Shown: in pieces, positions 33,830 through 43,680 of the stretch
Layout of the letters: the number at the start of each line of letters is the position of its first letter
Position numbering within the stretch: position 1 is the stretch's first letter
Source: Proteles cristata cristata
Lineage: Eukaryota; Chordata; Mammalia; Carnivora; Hyaenidae
Assembly (NCBI GenBank): GCA_017311185.1
Contig: JAESUZ010004128.1
Location: 124,001 to 188,000 of the forward strand
Reading direction: 5' to 3'
DNA length: 64,000 nt
Translations under genes and position numbers: made by a program
The notes under the pieces: generated by a model
Databases searched by the model: none
Told to the model about the DNA's origin: nothing
Seen by the model: only the letters and a program-made list of their open reading frames with translations

Positions 33830-34076
33830 AAAATGAGAAAAAAATTGGGGTGCCTGGGTGGCTTAGTCGGTTAAGCGTCCAACTTTTGCTTAGGTCATGA
33901 TCTCTCGGTTCGTGGGTTCGAGACCCACATCGGGCTCTGTGCCGACTGCCAACTCAGAGACTGGAGCCTGTTTCAGTCTGTGACTCCCTCTCTCTCTGAC
34001 CCTCCCCTGTTCACGCTGTCTCTCTCTCTCCTAGAAAAAAAAAATAAAAACTATAAAAAAAAATGAGAAAAAAATT
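33830..34076 (+). mobile_element. SINEC long B, perfect 17-bp TSD
   Basis: A young sense copy (33,847-34,059) is flanked by aaaatgagaaaaaaatt at 33,830-33,846 and 34,060-34,076 without a mismatch. The head, both promoter-like boxes and the tcctag tail junction are intact. Confidence 0.95.
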
Positions 34077-34464
34077 TACACTGGAAATTGATATTTTTAT
34101 TTCCTTTGCCAGGTCTCCAATTTCCTGCTTAGAGGTATAATCAGGTGATTTTATTTCTATTTCTCCATGTGGAGATGTCTGCTCTCTATTAATTACTTTA
34201 AGGAACAGAGGACTAGCAATGATCCTAAGGAAGGGAGAACTAACATTCTGTTCTCATTATTAAAGAATTTTGAGTTTTCTTTCCATTGGAGTTTATTATC
34301 ATAAGGTGTCTTTCCGTGGATCAGTTGCCCTCTGCCGACATGAACTCTTCACATCCAAACCCAAGTCCTTCTCCAGGATTATAAATTTTTATCTTGGCTT
34401 CCAAATCATTGTTCTTGAGCAATATTCCACCTATAATAGCTTCCCTAAAGTGTGTCATATTTTC
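34077..34464. other. Unassigned stretch
   Basis: I recognise no gene or named repeat. Confidence 0.45.
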
Positions 34465-34703
34465 TGTCTTTAGACCATCTTTTTCTAAAAAACATTTTTA
34501 ATGTTTATTTATTTTTGAGAGAAAGAGAGAGAGCATGAATGGAGGAAGGGCAGAGAGAGAGGAAGACACAGAATCCAAAGCAGGCTGTCAATTCTGAGCC
34601 TGACATGGGGCTTGAGTTCATGAACTGTGAGATCATGACCTGAGCTGAAGTTGGATGCTTACCCGACTGAGCCACCCAGCTGCCCCTGTCTTTAGACTAT
34701 CTT
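34465..34703 (-). mobile_element. SINEC long A, antisense
   Basis: The SINE spans about 34,482-34,686. The 17-bp TSD tgtctttagaccatctt (34,465-34,481) matches 34,687-34,703 with one change. The body between the purine run and the B box is shortened. Confidence 0.94.
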
Positions 34704-35402
34704 AACTTGCTTGTCAGCAAATGGATATATAGGGATACAGGCCTACCTCAAGAAACAGTATGAAATATTTTGTCTTAAAGTGAAGTGTGTCATGTTTAGC
34801 TTCAGTGTCACCAATGGCAAAGCCCCTCTCCTGCCACCTTTCATCCTAAAATGATATTAGAGACCTATAGGTTGGAGCACAAGAGCTATACTCCAACCTG
34901 GCTGCCAGTAGAAACCTAAACAAAATTCCAGAGGCAGTGACAGAATTTCCCTCTTCAGAGAGTGAAAGACACAGGCCAACATGGAGTATTTCCTGACAAG
35001 GAAGGACTTTGCTGAAGGTATGGTCCTGGGGCTGGCTCTACCTGACGCTTATTCTTTCATGGTATCTTATTTTTAAAAATCTAGGGACTAAGGAGGGGGC
35101 GGAGAAAATGGAGAAAAAACTAAAAGCTACCATTTGTCAAGAACTGTAAGAATATTTAGTGTCTCTCTAAAGCCCCTTTGACATTGCCAAGCTATGAAGG
35201 AGAAGTACAGGTCTTTGCCAATGTCCTACTGTCAACGTGAAATACAGTATTGAAAACTGAACATGGGTTAGGAATTTTGGACCAGTTTTGTGGCCACATT
35301 CAGCTCTCACAACATATTACTAGTTTTGTTCATCTACTTCTTGGAGCACTTAAGAAGCAGTGATACTTGAAAGAGGAATGAATGTTTCCATGGCAATTTT
35401 AA
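34704..35402. other. Unassigned stretch
   Basis: I recognise no gene or named repeat in this interval of about 700 bases. Confidence 0.45.
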
Positions 35403-35510
35403 AGGGAGGTAAACTGAAGTCCAGGAAATGAGAGGATCCCAAAGCTCACAGACCGTGCTGGTATTTGACATAGAATCTTCCTCCAGGTCTTCCTCTGCTA
35501 TACCCCACCT
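35403..35510 (-). repeat. MIR, antisense, partial
   Basis: The order gaggtaaactgaagtccag, then gatcccaaagctcacagacc and a gtatttgacatagaatcttc part, resembles a reverse-complemented MIR core. It is short. Confidence 0.45.
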
Positions 35511-35849
35511 TCTTGCCAGATTTTCCACTCATCATCCATTGTATTTCCACCCCATCTTCCCACCATTCAAACCAAGGCAAATAGTTTCTTTCAAGGTAGC
35601 TTCTTTCCAGGAATTACTCTGGTCTTATATCAACTTCTCATCTTCCAGATCAGATAAGAATTAAATCTTTGAAATATCTGGATGTATGCAGTTAGTTGTA
35701 GAATGGAGGAACATTTCAAAAATGGAAATAAATATCTATTAATTGAACTGGCAGAAGGTGTCATTCTTCAATAATCAACAATTTCTTAAGAAGAAAAACT
35801 CTTTCCAAAAAGTTCCATTTGTTAACTTTTAAAGGGGCAGCACTGTTGA
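35511..35849. other. Unassigned stretch
   Basis: I recognise no gene or named repeat. Confidence 0.42.
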
Positions 35850-36045
35850 CCTCACGGAGGCCCTATGACGACCCCGTGGACTAAATATTGTGATCTCCGG
35901 TTTATACTTCAGTAGGCGAACAACAAGACAAGTCACATCACTTGTCTAACGTCACCCAGCTGGCAAGTGCAAAGCTAGAATTCAAGGAGAGTGTGATTCA
36001 GTTACAAAGCTCAGTTTTGAACCACCACAACCTCCTGATTACCAT
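35850..36045 (-). repeat. MIR, antisense
   Basis: The segments ggaggccctatgacgaccc, atattgtgatctccggttta, acttgtctaacgtcacccag, ctggcaagtgcaaagctag and aattcaaggagagtgtg keep the order of a reverse-complemented MIR. Confidence 0.67.
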
Positions 36046-36074
36046 GCTAGTTCTTTGATAATCACCACACACTT

Positions 36075-36740
36075 AGAAGTCAAAAGATCTGTCACAGTGG
36101 TTGGCGAGGATGTGGAGAAATTGGAACTCTTGTGTGCTGCTGGTGGGAATGGAAAACGGTGCAGTTGTTTGGGAAAACAATTTGGTGATTTCTGAAACAG
36201 CTAAACACAGAATTATCATATAATCCGACAAATCCACTCCTCGGCATAGTCCCAAAGGATTGAAATCAGGGTCTTGAAAAGATACTTGTACATCAGTATT
36301 CATAGCAGCATTGCTCATAATAGCCAAAGGTAGAAGCAACTCAAGCTCCCACTGATGGATCAATGGCTAAGTAGAATGTGGTAAGTACATAAATGGAGGG
36401 TTTTCAGCCTTAGGAAGGCACGAAATTCTGCCACGTGCTACAACGTGGATAAATCTTGAAGACGTTATGCTAAGTGAAAGGAGGTGGTCCAAAAAGGACA
36501 CACGCTGTATGATTCCACTAGAGCAGAGATAGAAAGTAGAATGGTGGTCGCCAGGAGCCCAGGGGAGGAGAAGTGGGAGTTCCTTTTTTAAGGGTACTAA
36601 GAGGTTCAGTTGGGGAATATAAAACACTTCCGGTGATGGATGGCGGTGATGGCTACACACCAACATGAATGTGCTTGCCACTAAGCTGTATGCTTCAAAT
36701 TGGCTTAAATGGTAAATTTTATTTTACCACAGTTGGGAAA
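36075..36740 (+). mobile_element. L1 3' region, old
   Basis: Sense L1M order: gttggcgaggatgtggagaaa, gctgctggtgggaatggaaa, cagtattcatagcagcattgc, aagacgttatgctaagtga, a gtggtcgccaggagccc segment, and a final taaatggtaaattttattttacc. Frames are broken. Confidence 0.83.
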
Positions 36741-37021
36741 AAAACTGACTTGCCAAAATTGTAGCAACTTGTCATAGAGAAATCCAGTCACCCCTCACTC
36801 AAGTCCTGCTTCTTACTTTTCAGGGTTATGTTTGGTAATCATAGACTTTATCTGTTCATCATACTGACTGTCTCTGGTTCAGGACCCTGTGTGCCAATTT
36901 AGTTGACATATCTCTTCTGAAGAGCTTCTTTTATAGAATCGTATAATTCCCCCACTCTCAGATGGTTTAATAGCACATGAGTTGATAAATGAAACACTCT
37001 AAGGCAGACGACGAATAACAA

Positions 37022-37198
37022 AAACCAACATTAGGACATGCTGGTCATTTTGCAGAAACTCCGCTAAGCCCTTTCTATACGTTAGTGCCTTTAACCCTGC
37101 AAATAATTTTAGGATCTAGGTTGCACTTTCTCACTCAAGAGATACCCAAGAAAGTTTAAGTAAGTGGCCTAAGATCATAGAGCAAGGAATCGTTAGAG
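37022..37198 (-). repeat. MIR, antisense
   Basis: The segments ccgctaagccctttctatac, gtgcctttaaccctgcaaat, and aagtaagtggcctaagatca plus tagagcaaggaatc match the order of a reverse-complemented MIR. Confidence 0.63.
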
Positions 37199-38044
37199 CT
37201 AAAAGAGAATGGAGAGCAAAGGTAAGACGTGTGCAAATGATGAGAAAAAGTCCTAAATAAAGGTGGATATATTTTGAAGGATGAGTATAAACTCCAAGAA
37301 GGAATGAGAGGAAACAAGAAAATGTGTATGTTTAACTCACTTAACACTAAAGAAAATCTCACCTAATCATGAGCAGTGGGAAAACCATTTTGTAAGCTAA
37401 CGCTGCCCATAAAATAAAAACAGGAAAGGACATTTAATTTCAACTTTAGAAATAATGAAACAAAGCCCCCATTCTAATTATAAAAATCTAAAGCCTTGGA
37501 CTCATGAACTGAGATTGGTTGCATATTTTTCATATTTTTAAAATCACAAATAAAACAGGGAAATATAGACAGAATTACAGAAGGCAAACTCTTGCAACCA
37601 TCACCTAGATTGGACAACTCTCACTGACTTCAGTTAGAAATGAATGTATAACTCTATCTACAGATACTTTGTATATAACATTCAGACAGCCCCCTCTGAC
37701 AAAACATGATGCTACAGTTCAACAGCATCAGACCACGGAAGTGACAAACAAAAGAGGTGAATTTAGGGTCCCAAAAATAAGATGAAGGGAATGTGAAGAA
37801 AAGATCCTTCCACTCAGAAGAGTACAGAAGGAAAAGATGGAAAGTGATCTATGAATTTTGAAAAGATGGTGACTAAGGAAAGCAAGGTTAATCTACAAAA
37901 GTACACCCAACATTAGATATCTAATATCTGTAGAAAACAGAATTTAATGTACATAAAATTCCTCTAATATGTCACTTGGTTAGAGATAGTGACTCATGTC
38001 ACAACTAGAACTCTGTAACTAGGCTACAAAGAAGGAAGTAGGTA
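37199..38044. other. Unassigned A-rich stretch
   Basis: I recognise no gene or named repeat. The sequence is purine-rich, with several short A-runs. Confidence 0.45.
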
Positions 38045-38158
38045 GGGGCATGGATGGCTCTAGGAAAAGCTTATAACTGGATCTTGGGGTCATGAGTTTG
38101 ACCCCCATGCTGGGTATAGACATTACTTAAAAATAAATAAACTCTAAAAAAGGGAGGA
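38045..38158 (+). mobile_element. SINE short D
   Basis: A diverged tRNA-like head (ggggcatggatggctctagg) and a B-box remnant (tcatgagtttgacccc) are followed by gggtatagacattacttaaa. The class is defined by the missing CT-rich body. Only an imperfect target duplication is visible. Confidence 0.75.
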
Positions 38159-38507
38159 AATAAGTGCAGTGTCTGTCGAACGAGATTTTCTGGCTACAAA
38201 GCTACTAGTTAATGAGAATAGTTGTAGAGTATTTGCTGATTAGTGACACTTTGAGGCTCTAATAATAACTTAGAGTTTGTCATGATTCACTAAATTTTTT
38301 AAATTTGTATTTATTTTTTAAGTTTTTAATTCCGGTTAGTTACCATATAGTGTAATATTAGTTTCAGGTGTACAATATAGTGATTCAATAATTCTATACA
38401 TTACTCAGTGCTCATCATGGTAAGTGTACTCTTAATCCCTGTCTCCTATTTCACCCATCCCTCTACCCCCATCTCCTCTGGTAACCATCAGTTTGTCCTC
38501 TTTAATT

Positions 38508-38737
38508 AAGAGCCTGTTTATTTTTTAAGTTTCTTTATTTATTTTGAGAGAGACATAGAGTATGAGCAAGGGAAGGGCAGAAAGAATAAGACAAGAGAAT
38601 CTCAAGTAGGCTCCATTCTGTCAGCTCAGATCCTGAGGTGGAACTTGAACTCACAAACCATGAAATCATGACCTGAGCTGAGATCAAGCGTTGGATGCTT
38701 AACCAACTGAGCCACCCAGGCACCACAAGAGTCTGTT
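38508..38737 (-). mobile_element. SINEC long C, antisense, in L1
   Basis: The SINE spans about 38,519-38,726, within the 3' part of the L1. The TSD is aagagcctgtt (38,508-38,518) against aagagtctgtt (38,727-38,737). Confidence 0.9.
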
Positions 38738-38962
38738 CCTTGATTTGTCTCTCTCTTTTTTCCCCCCTTTGTTTGTTTTGTTTCTTAATTTCCACATTTG
38801 AGGGAAATCATGGTATTTGTCTTTCTCTGACTTATTTGACTCAACATCATACCCTCCAGTTCCATCCATATTGTTGCAAATAGCGAGATTTCATTCTTTT
38901 TATAGCTGAATAATATTCCATTGTGTGTGTGTGTGTCACATCTTTTTACTTTATTTTTTTTT

Positions 38963-39175
38963 AATTTTTTTAATGTTTTATTTATTTCTAGGAGAGAGAG
39001 AGACAGCGTGAGCAGGGGAGGGTCAGAGAGAGAGGGAGTCACAGACTGAAACAGGCTCCAGGCTCTGAGCTGGCAGTCAGCACAGAGCCCGACGCGGGGC
39101 ATGAACCCACGAACCACAAGATCATGACCTAAGCGAAAGTCGGACGCTTAACCGACTAAGCCACCCAGGCACCCC
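38963..39175 (-). mobile_element. SINEC long B, antisense, in L1
   Basis: A young class-B copy with the ctaggagagagagagacagc junction and tggcagtcagcacagagccc. It ends ccacccaggcacccc. Its T-rich tail and the neighbouring T-run obscure the TSD, which may be a tatttttttt-type target. It directly adjoins an older short SINE. Confidence 0.92.
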
Positions 39176-39176
39176 T

Positions 39177-39276
39177 ATTTTTTTTAAGTACTATCTACAC
39201 TCCAGTGTGGGGCTCGGACTCATGACTCCAAGATCAAGAGTCACATGCTGTACCAACTGAACCAGCCACGTGCCCC
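39177..39276 (-). mobile_element. SINE short D, antisense
   Basis: A T-run is followed by gtactatctacactccagtg, a reverse-complemented B box (ggggctcggactcatgact) and a head ending in ccagccacgtgcccc. It is older than the class-B SINE beside it and also sits in the L1. Confidence 0.82.
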
Positions 39277-40220
39277 TATATACCATGTCTTCCTTATCTA
39301 TTCATAAACCACTGGATACTTGGGCTGTTTCCATATCTTGGCTATTGTGAGTAATGCTGCAATAAACATAGGAATGTGTATGTCCCCTTTGAATTAGTGT
39401 TTTTGTATTCTTTGGGTAAATACCCAATAGGGCAATTGCTGACTCTTAGGGTAGTTCTGTTTTTAACTTTTTGAGACAACTCCATACTGTTTTCCACAGA
39501 GGCTGCACCAGATTGCATTTCCATCAACAGCGCAAGAGGGTTCTCCCTTCTCCACGTCCTTGCCAACACCTGTTGTTTCTTGTCTTGTTGATTGTAGCCA
39601 TTCTGACAGGTGTGAGGTGACAATCTCAGTGTAGTTTTGATTTGCATTTCCCTGATGGTAAGTGATGATGAACATTTTTTCATGTGCCTGTTGGCCATCT
39701 ATACGTCTTCACTGTAGAAATGTCTGTTCATGTCTTCTCCTCATTTGTTAATTGGATTATTTGTTTTTCAGGTGTTGAGTTATATCAGTTCTTGATATCT
39801 TTTGGATACTAACTCCCTATTGGATTTGTCATTTGCAAATATCTTCTCCTATTCCATAGGTTGCCTTTTAGTTTTGTTAACTGTTTCCTTCACTGTGCAG
39901 AAGCTTTCTATTTTGATGTAGTCCCAATAGTTTATTTTTGCTTTTGTTTCCTTTACCTCAGGAGACAGATCTAGAAAGATGTTTCTACTGCAGACGTCAA
40001 AGAAGTTACTGCCTATGTTCTCTTCTAGGATTTTTATGGTTTCAGGTCACACATTTAGGTTTTTAATCCATTTTGAATTTATTTTTGTACATGCTGTAAG
40101 AAATGGTCCAGGTTCATTCTTTTGCATGTTGCCGCCTAGTTTTCCCAGCACCATTTGCTGAAGAGACTGTCTTTTTCCCCAGTGGATAGTCTTCCCTATT
40201 TTGTCAATGATTAATTGACC

Positions 40221-40857
40221 CTATAGTTGTGGGTTCATTTCTGGGTTGTCTATTCTATTTCCTTGATCTATGTGTCTATTTTTGTGCCAGTTCCATACTG
40301 TTTTGATGATTATAGCCTTGTAATGTAACTTGGAGTCTGGAATTGTGACGTCTCCAGCTTCGCTTTTCTTTTTCAAGATTGCTTTGGCTATTTGGAGTCT
40401 TTTGTGCTTCCATACGCATTTTAGGATTGTTTGTTCTAGCCCTGTGAAAGATGCTGTTGGTATTCTGGTAGGAATTGCATGAAATGTGTAGATTGCTTCA
40501 GATAGTATAGACATTTTAATATTTATGCTTCCAATCCATGAGCATGGATATCTTTCCACTTATTTGTGTTCTCTTCAATTTCTTTCATAAGTGTTCTGTA
40601 GTTTTCAGACAACCCCTCTTTGGTTGGGTTTATTCTTAGGTACCTTATTATTTGGGATGCAATTGCAAATGGGATTATTTGCTTAATTTCTCTTTCTGCT
40701 GTTTCCCTATTGGTGTGTAGAAATGCAACAGATTTTTGTAGATTGGTTTTGTGCCCTGCAACTTTACAGAATTTGTCAGTTTTAGCAGTTTTTTGTGATT
40801 CACTGAAATTGAAGTTTGAATTTCCTGTGAGAATATTTGCTAGAATTTTTTTTTGAA
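40221..40857 (-). pseudogene. Decayed L1 ORF2 C-terminal region
   Basis: Two overlapping minus-strand frames (40,221-40,559 and 40,523-40,897) together encode a stretch typical of L1 ORF2p just downstream of the reverse-transcriptase catalytic motif. Recognisable parts include [37 protein letters not shown] and [19 protein letters not shown]. The catalytic YADD-type motif and everything upstream are absent, and the frame shifts between the two parts. This is a dead retrotransposon remnant, not a host gene. Confidence 0.85.
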
Positions 40858-41158
40858 GTAAAGATATAGGTTGCTCAAAAGAAGAATTAGTAAGCAAGGA
40901 GAGCTCCTAAAACATCACCATATACAAATATTGCTGTTAAACCATCGATGTGATAATCACCAGTGGTTTTCTATCTTCTTATTATGGGTAATAATAATAA
41001 ATAATATTACTATAAATCTATATCTACCTCTATATCTACATCTTTATATTTGTTAAGCAAAATGATTAAATATATTCCTACCTGCCCTTTTCTATTAACA
41101 GATACTCTATGAACATAAAAGCAATAAAATTAGATTTCTTTAAAATATTCTATATGTT
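40858..41158. other. Unassigned AT-rich stretch
   Basis: Sequence beyond the 5' break of the L1. It includes a low-complexity (ATA)n/ctatatctac run at about 40,985-41,045. I recognise no gene or named repeat. Confidence 0.45.
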
Positions 41159-41393
41159 GAGGTGCTTGGGTGGTTCAGTCAGTTGAGCATCTGACTTCAG
41201 CTCTGGTCATGGTCTCAACAGTTGATGAGTTTGAGCCCCACGTCGAGCTCTGCTGATAGCTCAGAGCCTAGAGCCTGTTTCCGATTCTGTCTCCCTCTCT
41301 CTCTGACCCTCCCCTACCCATGCTCTGCCTCTCTCTCTCTCTCTCCTTCAAAAATAAATAAATGTTAAAAAAACTTTTTTAAAATAATAAAAT
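41159..41393 (+). mobile_element. SINEC long A
   Basis: The head is diverged (aggtgcttgggtggttcag). The body and a ctctccttcaaaaataaata tail are clear. The flanking A/T-rich DNA gives only a weak possible TSD (aaaatattct against aaaatatct). Confidence 0.9.
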
Positions 41394-41429
41394 AAAATAT
41401 CTGTCAACTTTTTTATCTTCCCTCCAACT

Positions 41430-41611
41430 AAGGAAATTTTTATTTATTTATTTTTATTTTTTTTAATAATTTATTGTCAAGTTGGTTTCCATATAACACC
41501 CAGTGCTCATCCCCACAAATGCCCTCCTCCATGCCCATCACCTCCCCTTCCCCACCCCCCCACTCTCATAAGCCCTCAGTTTGTTCTCAGCATTCAAGAA
41601 GGAAATTTTTA
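41430..41611 (-). mobile_element. Young L1 3' end, 5'-truncated
   Basis: A T-rich run precedes aataatttattgtcaagttgg and ccatataacacccagtgctc on the + strand. The inserted L1 piece is about 155 bp. The 13-bp TSD aaggaaattttta is exact at 41,430-41,442 and 41,599-41,611. It is a second near-identical tail to the one at 4.6 kb. Confidence 0.88.
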
Positions 41612-41670
41612 ATATAGTCAATAAAATTATACATCTTTTCACTATGTTACTGCTAATGTATTTATCCACA

Positions 41671-41814
41671 TAAATATTTCCGTAATAATTTTTTTTAAGG
41701 TTTTATTTTTAAGTAATCTCTACACCCAACATGCAGTTCGAATGCACAACCCAGAGATTAAGAATCTCACGCTCCAACTGAGCCAGCCATGTGCCCTAAA
41801 CATCTCTCTAATAA
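41671..41814 (-). mobile_element. SINE short D, antisense
   Basis: The SINE (about 41,689-41,796) shows the reverse-complemented gtagagattacttaaa end (taagtaatctctacaccc), a B-box remnant and agccagccatgtgccct. An imperfect 18-bp TSD, 14 of 18 matching, lies at 41,671-41,688 and 41,797-41,814, consistent with age. Confidence 0.8.
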
Positions 41815-42042
41815 CTTTTTAAAAAATTTTTATGTTTATTTATTTTTGAGAGTGAGAGTGAGTATGAGCAGGGGAGGAGCAGAGAGAGAAGATGACACAG
41901 AATCTGAAGCAGGCTCCACACTCTGAGCTGTCAGCACAGAGCCTGATGCGGGGCTCAAACTCCTGAATCGTGAGATCATGACCTGAGCTGAAGTCAGACA
42001 CTTAACTGACTGAGCAACCCAAGTGCCCCTCAAATAACTTTT
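41809..42042 (-). mobile_element. SINEC long A, antisense
   Basis: The SINE spans about 41,823-42,030. Its target aataactttttt (41,809-41,820) is repeated at about 42,033. The target overlaps the right-hand TSD of the older short SINE, so it landed at that SINE's edge. Confidence 0.9.
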
Positions 42043-43457
42043 TTAAATATCTATATATCTATTAATATCTATAACTCTACAGCATTTAGTTTGCTAAATC
42101 TTTTCATAATGATCCTTGCAAGGAATTTAGTCCCTTGTGGAAGGTGATATAGTATAATAACGATATTTATGAATGGACTGCCTCAATCACTAGTTGACTC
42201 AGATTATTTCAGTTTACTTACTAGACAGGCAGAATCTTAGCATTTGAAAAAGGAGAGAGTAAGTGAAATAATAAAAATGTTCTAGAACCAGATGGTGATG
42301 ATTGTTGGACGACCTTGTGAATTTATTATGCCATTTTGAAGTAGTTGAAATGATGGATTCTTACATTGTGCATGTTACCACAGGACAAAAAGAAGAGGGT
42401 ATTTTATTTTATAGAGGACACTCTGTTCAGCCTGACCGTCCCTTTTTTTTTTTTCCTTTTTTTCTGGTAGTGGTATCTGGTATCTGGTCTGAAGTGAATA
42501 ACACTTAATTTAAAGCCTAATTATAGAACATAGTTTAGACTATCATTCCAAGAGCGATAGGAAACATGGTAATTTACCAGAAGACTCGAAGCAGTTTGGC
42601 ATCACTCTGTGGAAATTTGGCAAAACATATTTACTTTTTTAATAACACTGAGCTCCCACCAGGCCAGCAAATCAAAATAGGAGACAAGATGCACTCTAGC
42701 TTGTACCCCAAGCACACGTCCCCAGGCAAGCTGTCCCGCCCTCCCGGGCAGCGGTTGGCTTTCTAGACGACACATAAACAAGTGTCTTTGACAGAAAGAC
42801 CAAGTGGCTCCAGGTCCTGACGATAGCGCACACTAACAAAGCAGGGAAGTCAGGACCCCGGTCTATTTACAAAGCCTACGTGCGAGAAAGGACAGAGATA
42901 ACGCCGTTCCCAGGAGGAGCGACATCAGCCCAGACACCGATGCTCTCCTTCCTTTCTCCTGCTTCTGAGAGCCGATCCAGGCTGCGCAGACTCAGTGCAG
43001 AGAAGCCAACAGAAAAGGGACAGAGCACTGCTTGGCCTTGACCACTGAGCAGGAGAGCTTCCAGGCCCCCCTCCCCAATCCCAAACAGTCTTATGTATTC
43101 ACCTGTTAAAGTACAGGAACCTTAACTTCATCAAGCAAGCAAAGGAGAGAATGGTGTTGTGTCCAGGTTGACAATGGAGAATGATCCAGTAGCCTGATGC
43201 TCCTTCTACCATTCTCAAAATGGATATCTGCACAGTTTTATTAGAAAGGACTTGGGAAACTAGCCTGGGGAAGACCGGAAGCCCCATAGTTTATCTTCCC
43301 AACCTGCACCCAATGATATGACGAATTCCTCTGAGGCTGGGTCTCCTGTATACACATGTCTCGTGAATAACCCCAGTTCTACCCGCCTGGACTCTCCTCT
43401 GGGACACAGAGTAGCAGTAGACTTCTCCACCGACATCCCTACCCAGCACGTGCATGT
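42043..43457. other. Unassigned, with CpG-elevated patch
   Basis: I recognise no gene or named repeat over about 1.4 kb. A T-run lies at 42,440-42,462. The CpG-elevated part is listed separately. Confidence 0.5.
42721..43020. promoter_or_regulatory. CpG-elevated patch
   Basis: A hand count over 300 bases gives 89 C, 78 G and 15 CpG: about 56% GC and an observed/expected ratio of about 0.65. No SINE explains it. More CpGs follow at 43,670-43,860 (for example cctcgcagccgctccggcc). I cannot tell promoter from enhancer or neutral DNA. Confidence 0.35.
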
Positions 43458-43505
43458 ACACATGCACACACACACACACACACACTCACAGAATCACACA
43501 CACAC
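43458..43505. repeat. (CA)n microsatellite
   Basis: About 11 CA units are followed by tcacagaatcac and a further short CA run. Confidence 0.9.
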
Positions 43506-43529
43506 TTTCCCTTCAGTTAGTAACTCACT

Positions 43530-43680
43530 AATTGCTTTGTAGCCACTCTTGTGTTAGGTGCTGGAATAAAACCATGAATAAAACAAGGTCTCCACTTTTA
43601 AGTAAAATTCACGGTTTCATATGGGAGAGAGACAAGCAAGGGGGGGTAGATAAATGATCATGTGATTTGAGGCGCTAGGA
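43530..43680 (-). repeat. L2 3' end, antisense, diverged
   Basis: The segments cttgtgttaggtgctgga, ataaaaccatgaataaaacaa and ggtctccacttttaag resemble the reverse-complemented L2 terminus (tgccaggcactgtgctaggtgctgg type). The match is partial. Confidence 0.5.

Larger units (their letters stand above)
38295..40857 (-). mobile_element. Truncated antisense L1, interrupted by SINEs
   Basis: About 2.5 kb reads as a reverse-complemented L1, from the 3' UTR (about 38,295) to a 5' truncation near 40,800-40,857. + strand landmarks are gtgtacaatatagtgattcaa, atattccattgtgtg, taccaatagggcaattgc-like segments and cctattccataggttgcc. Three SINEs interrupt it (38,519; 38,963; 39,177). It carries the 3' third of ORF2 in decayed form. 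Confidence 0.9.

Noticed and set aside
40221..40897. Reverse-transcriptase-like protein as a possible retrovirus or host gene
   Set aside because: The motifs are those of L1 ORF2 downstream of the catalytic site. The frame is shifted, and the copy is truncated and interrupted by SINEs.
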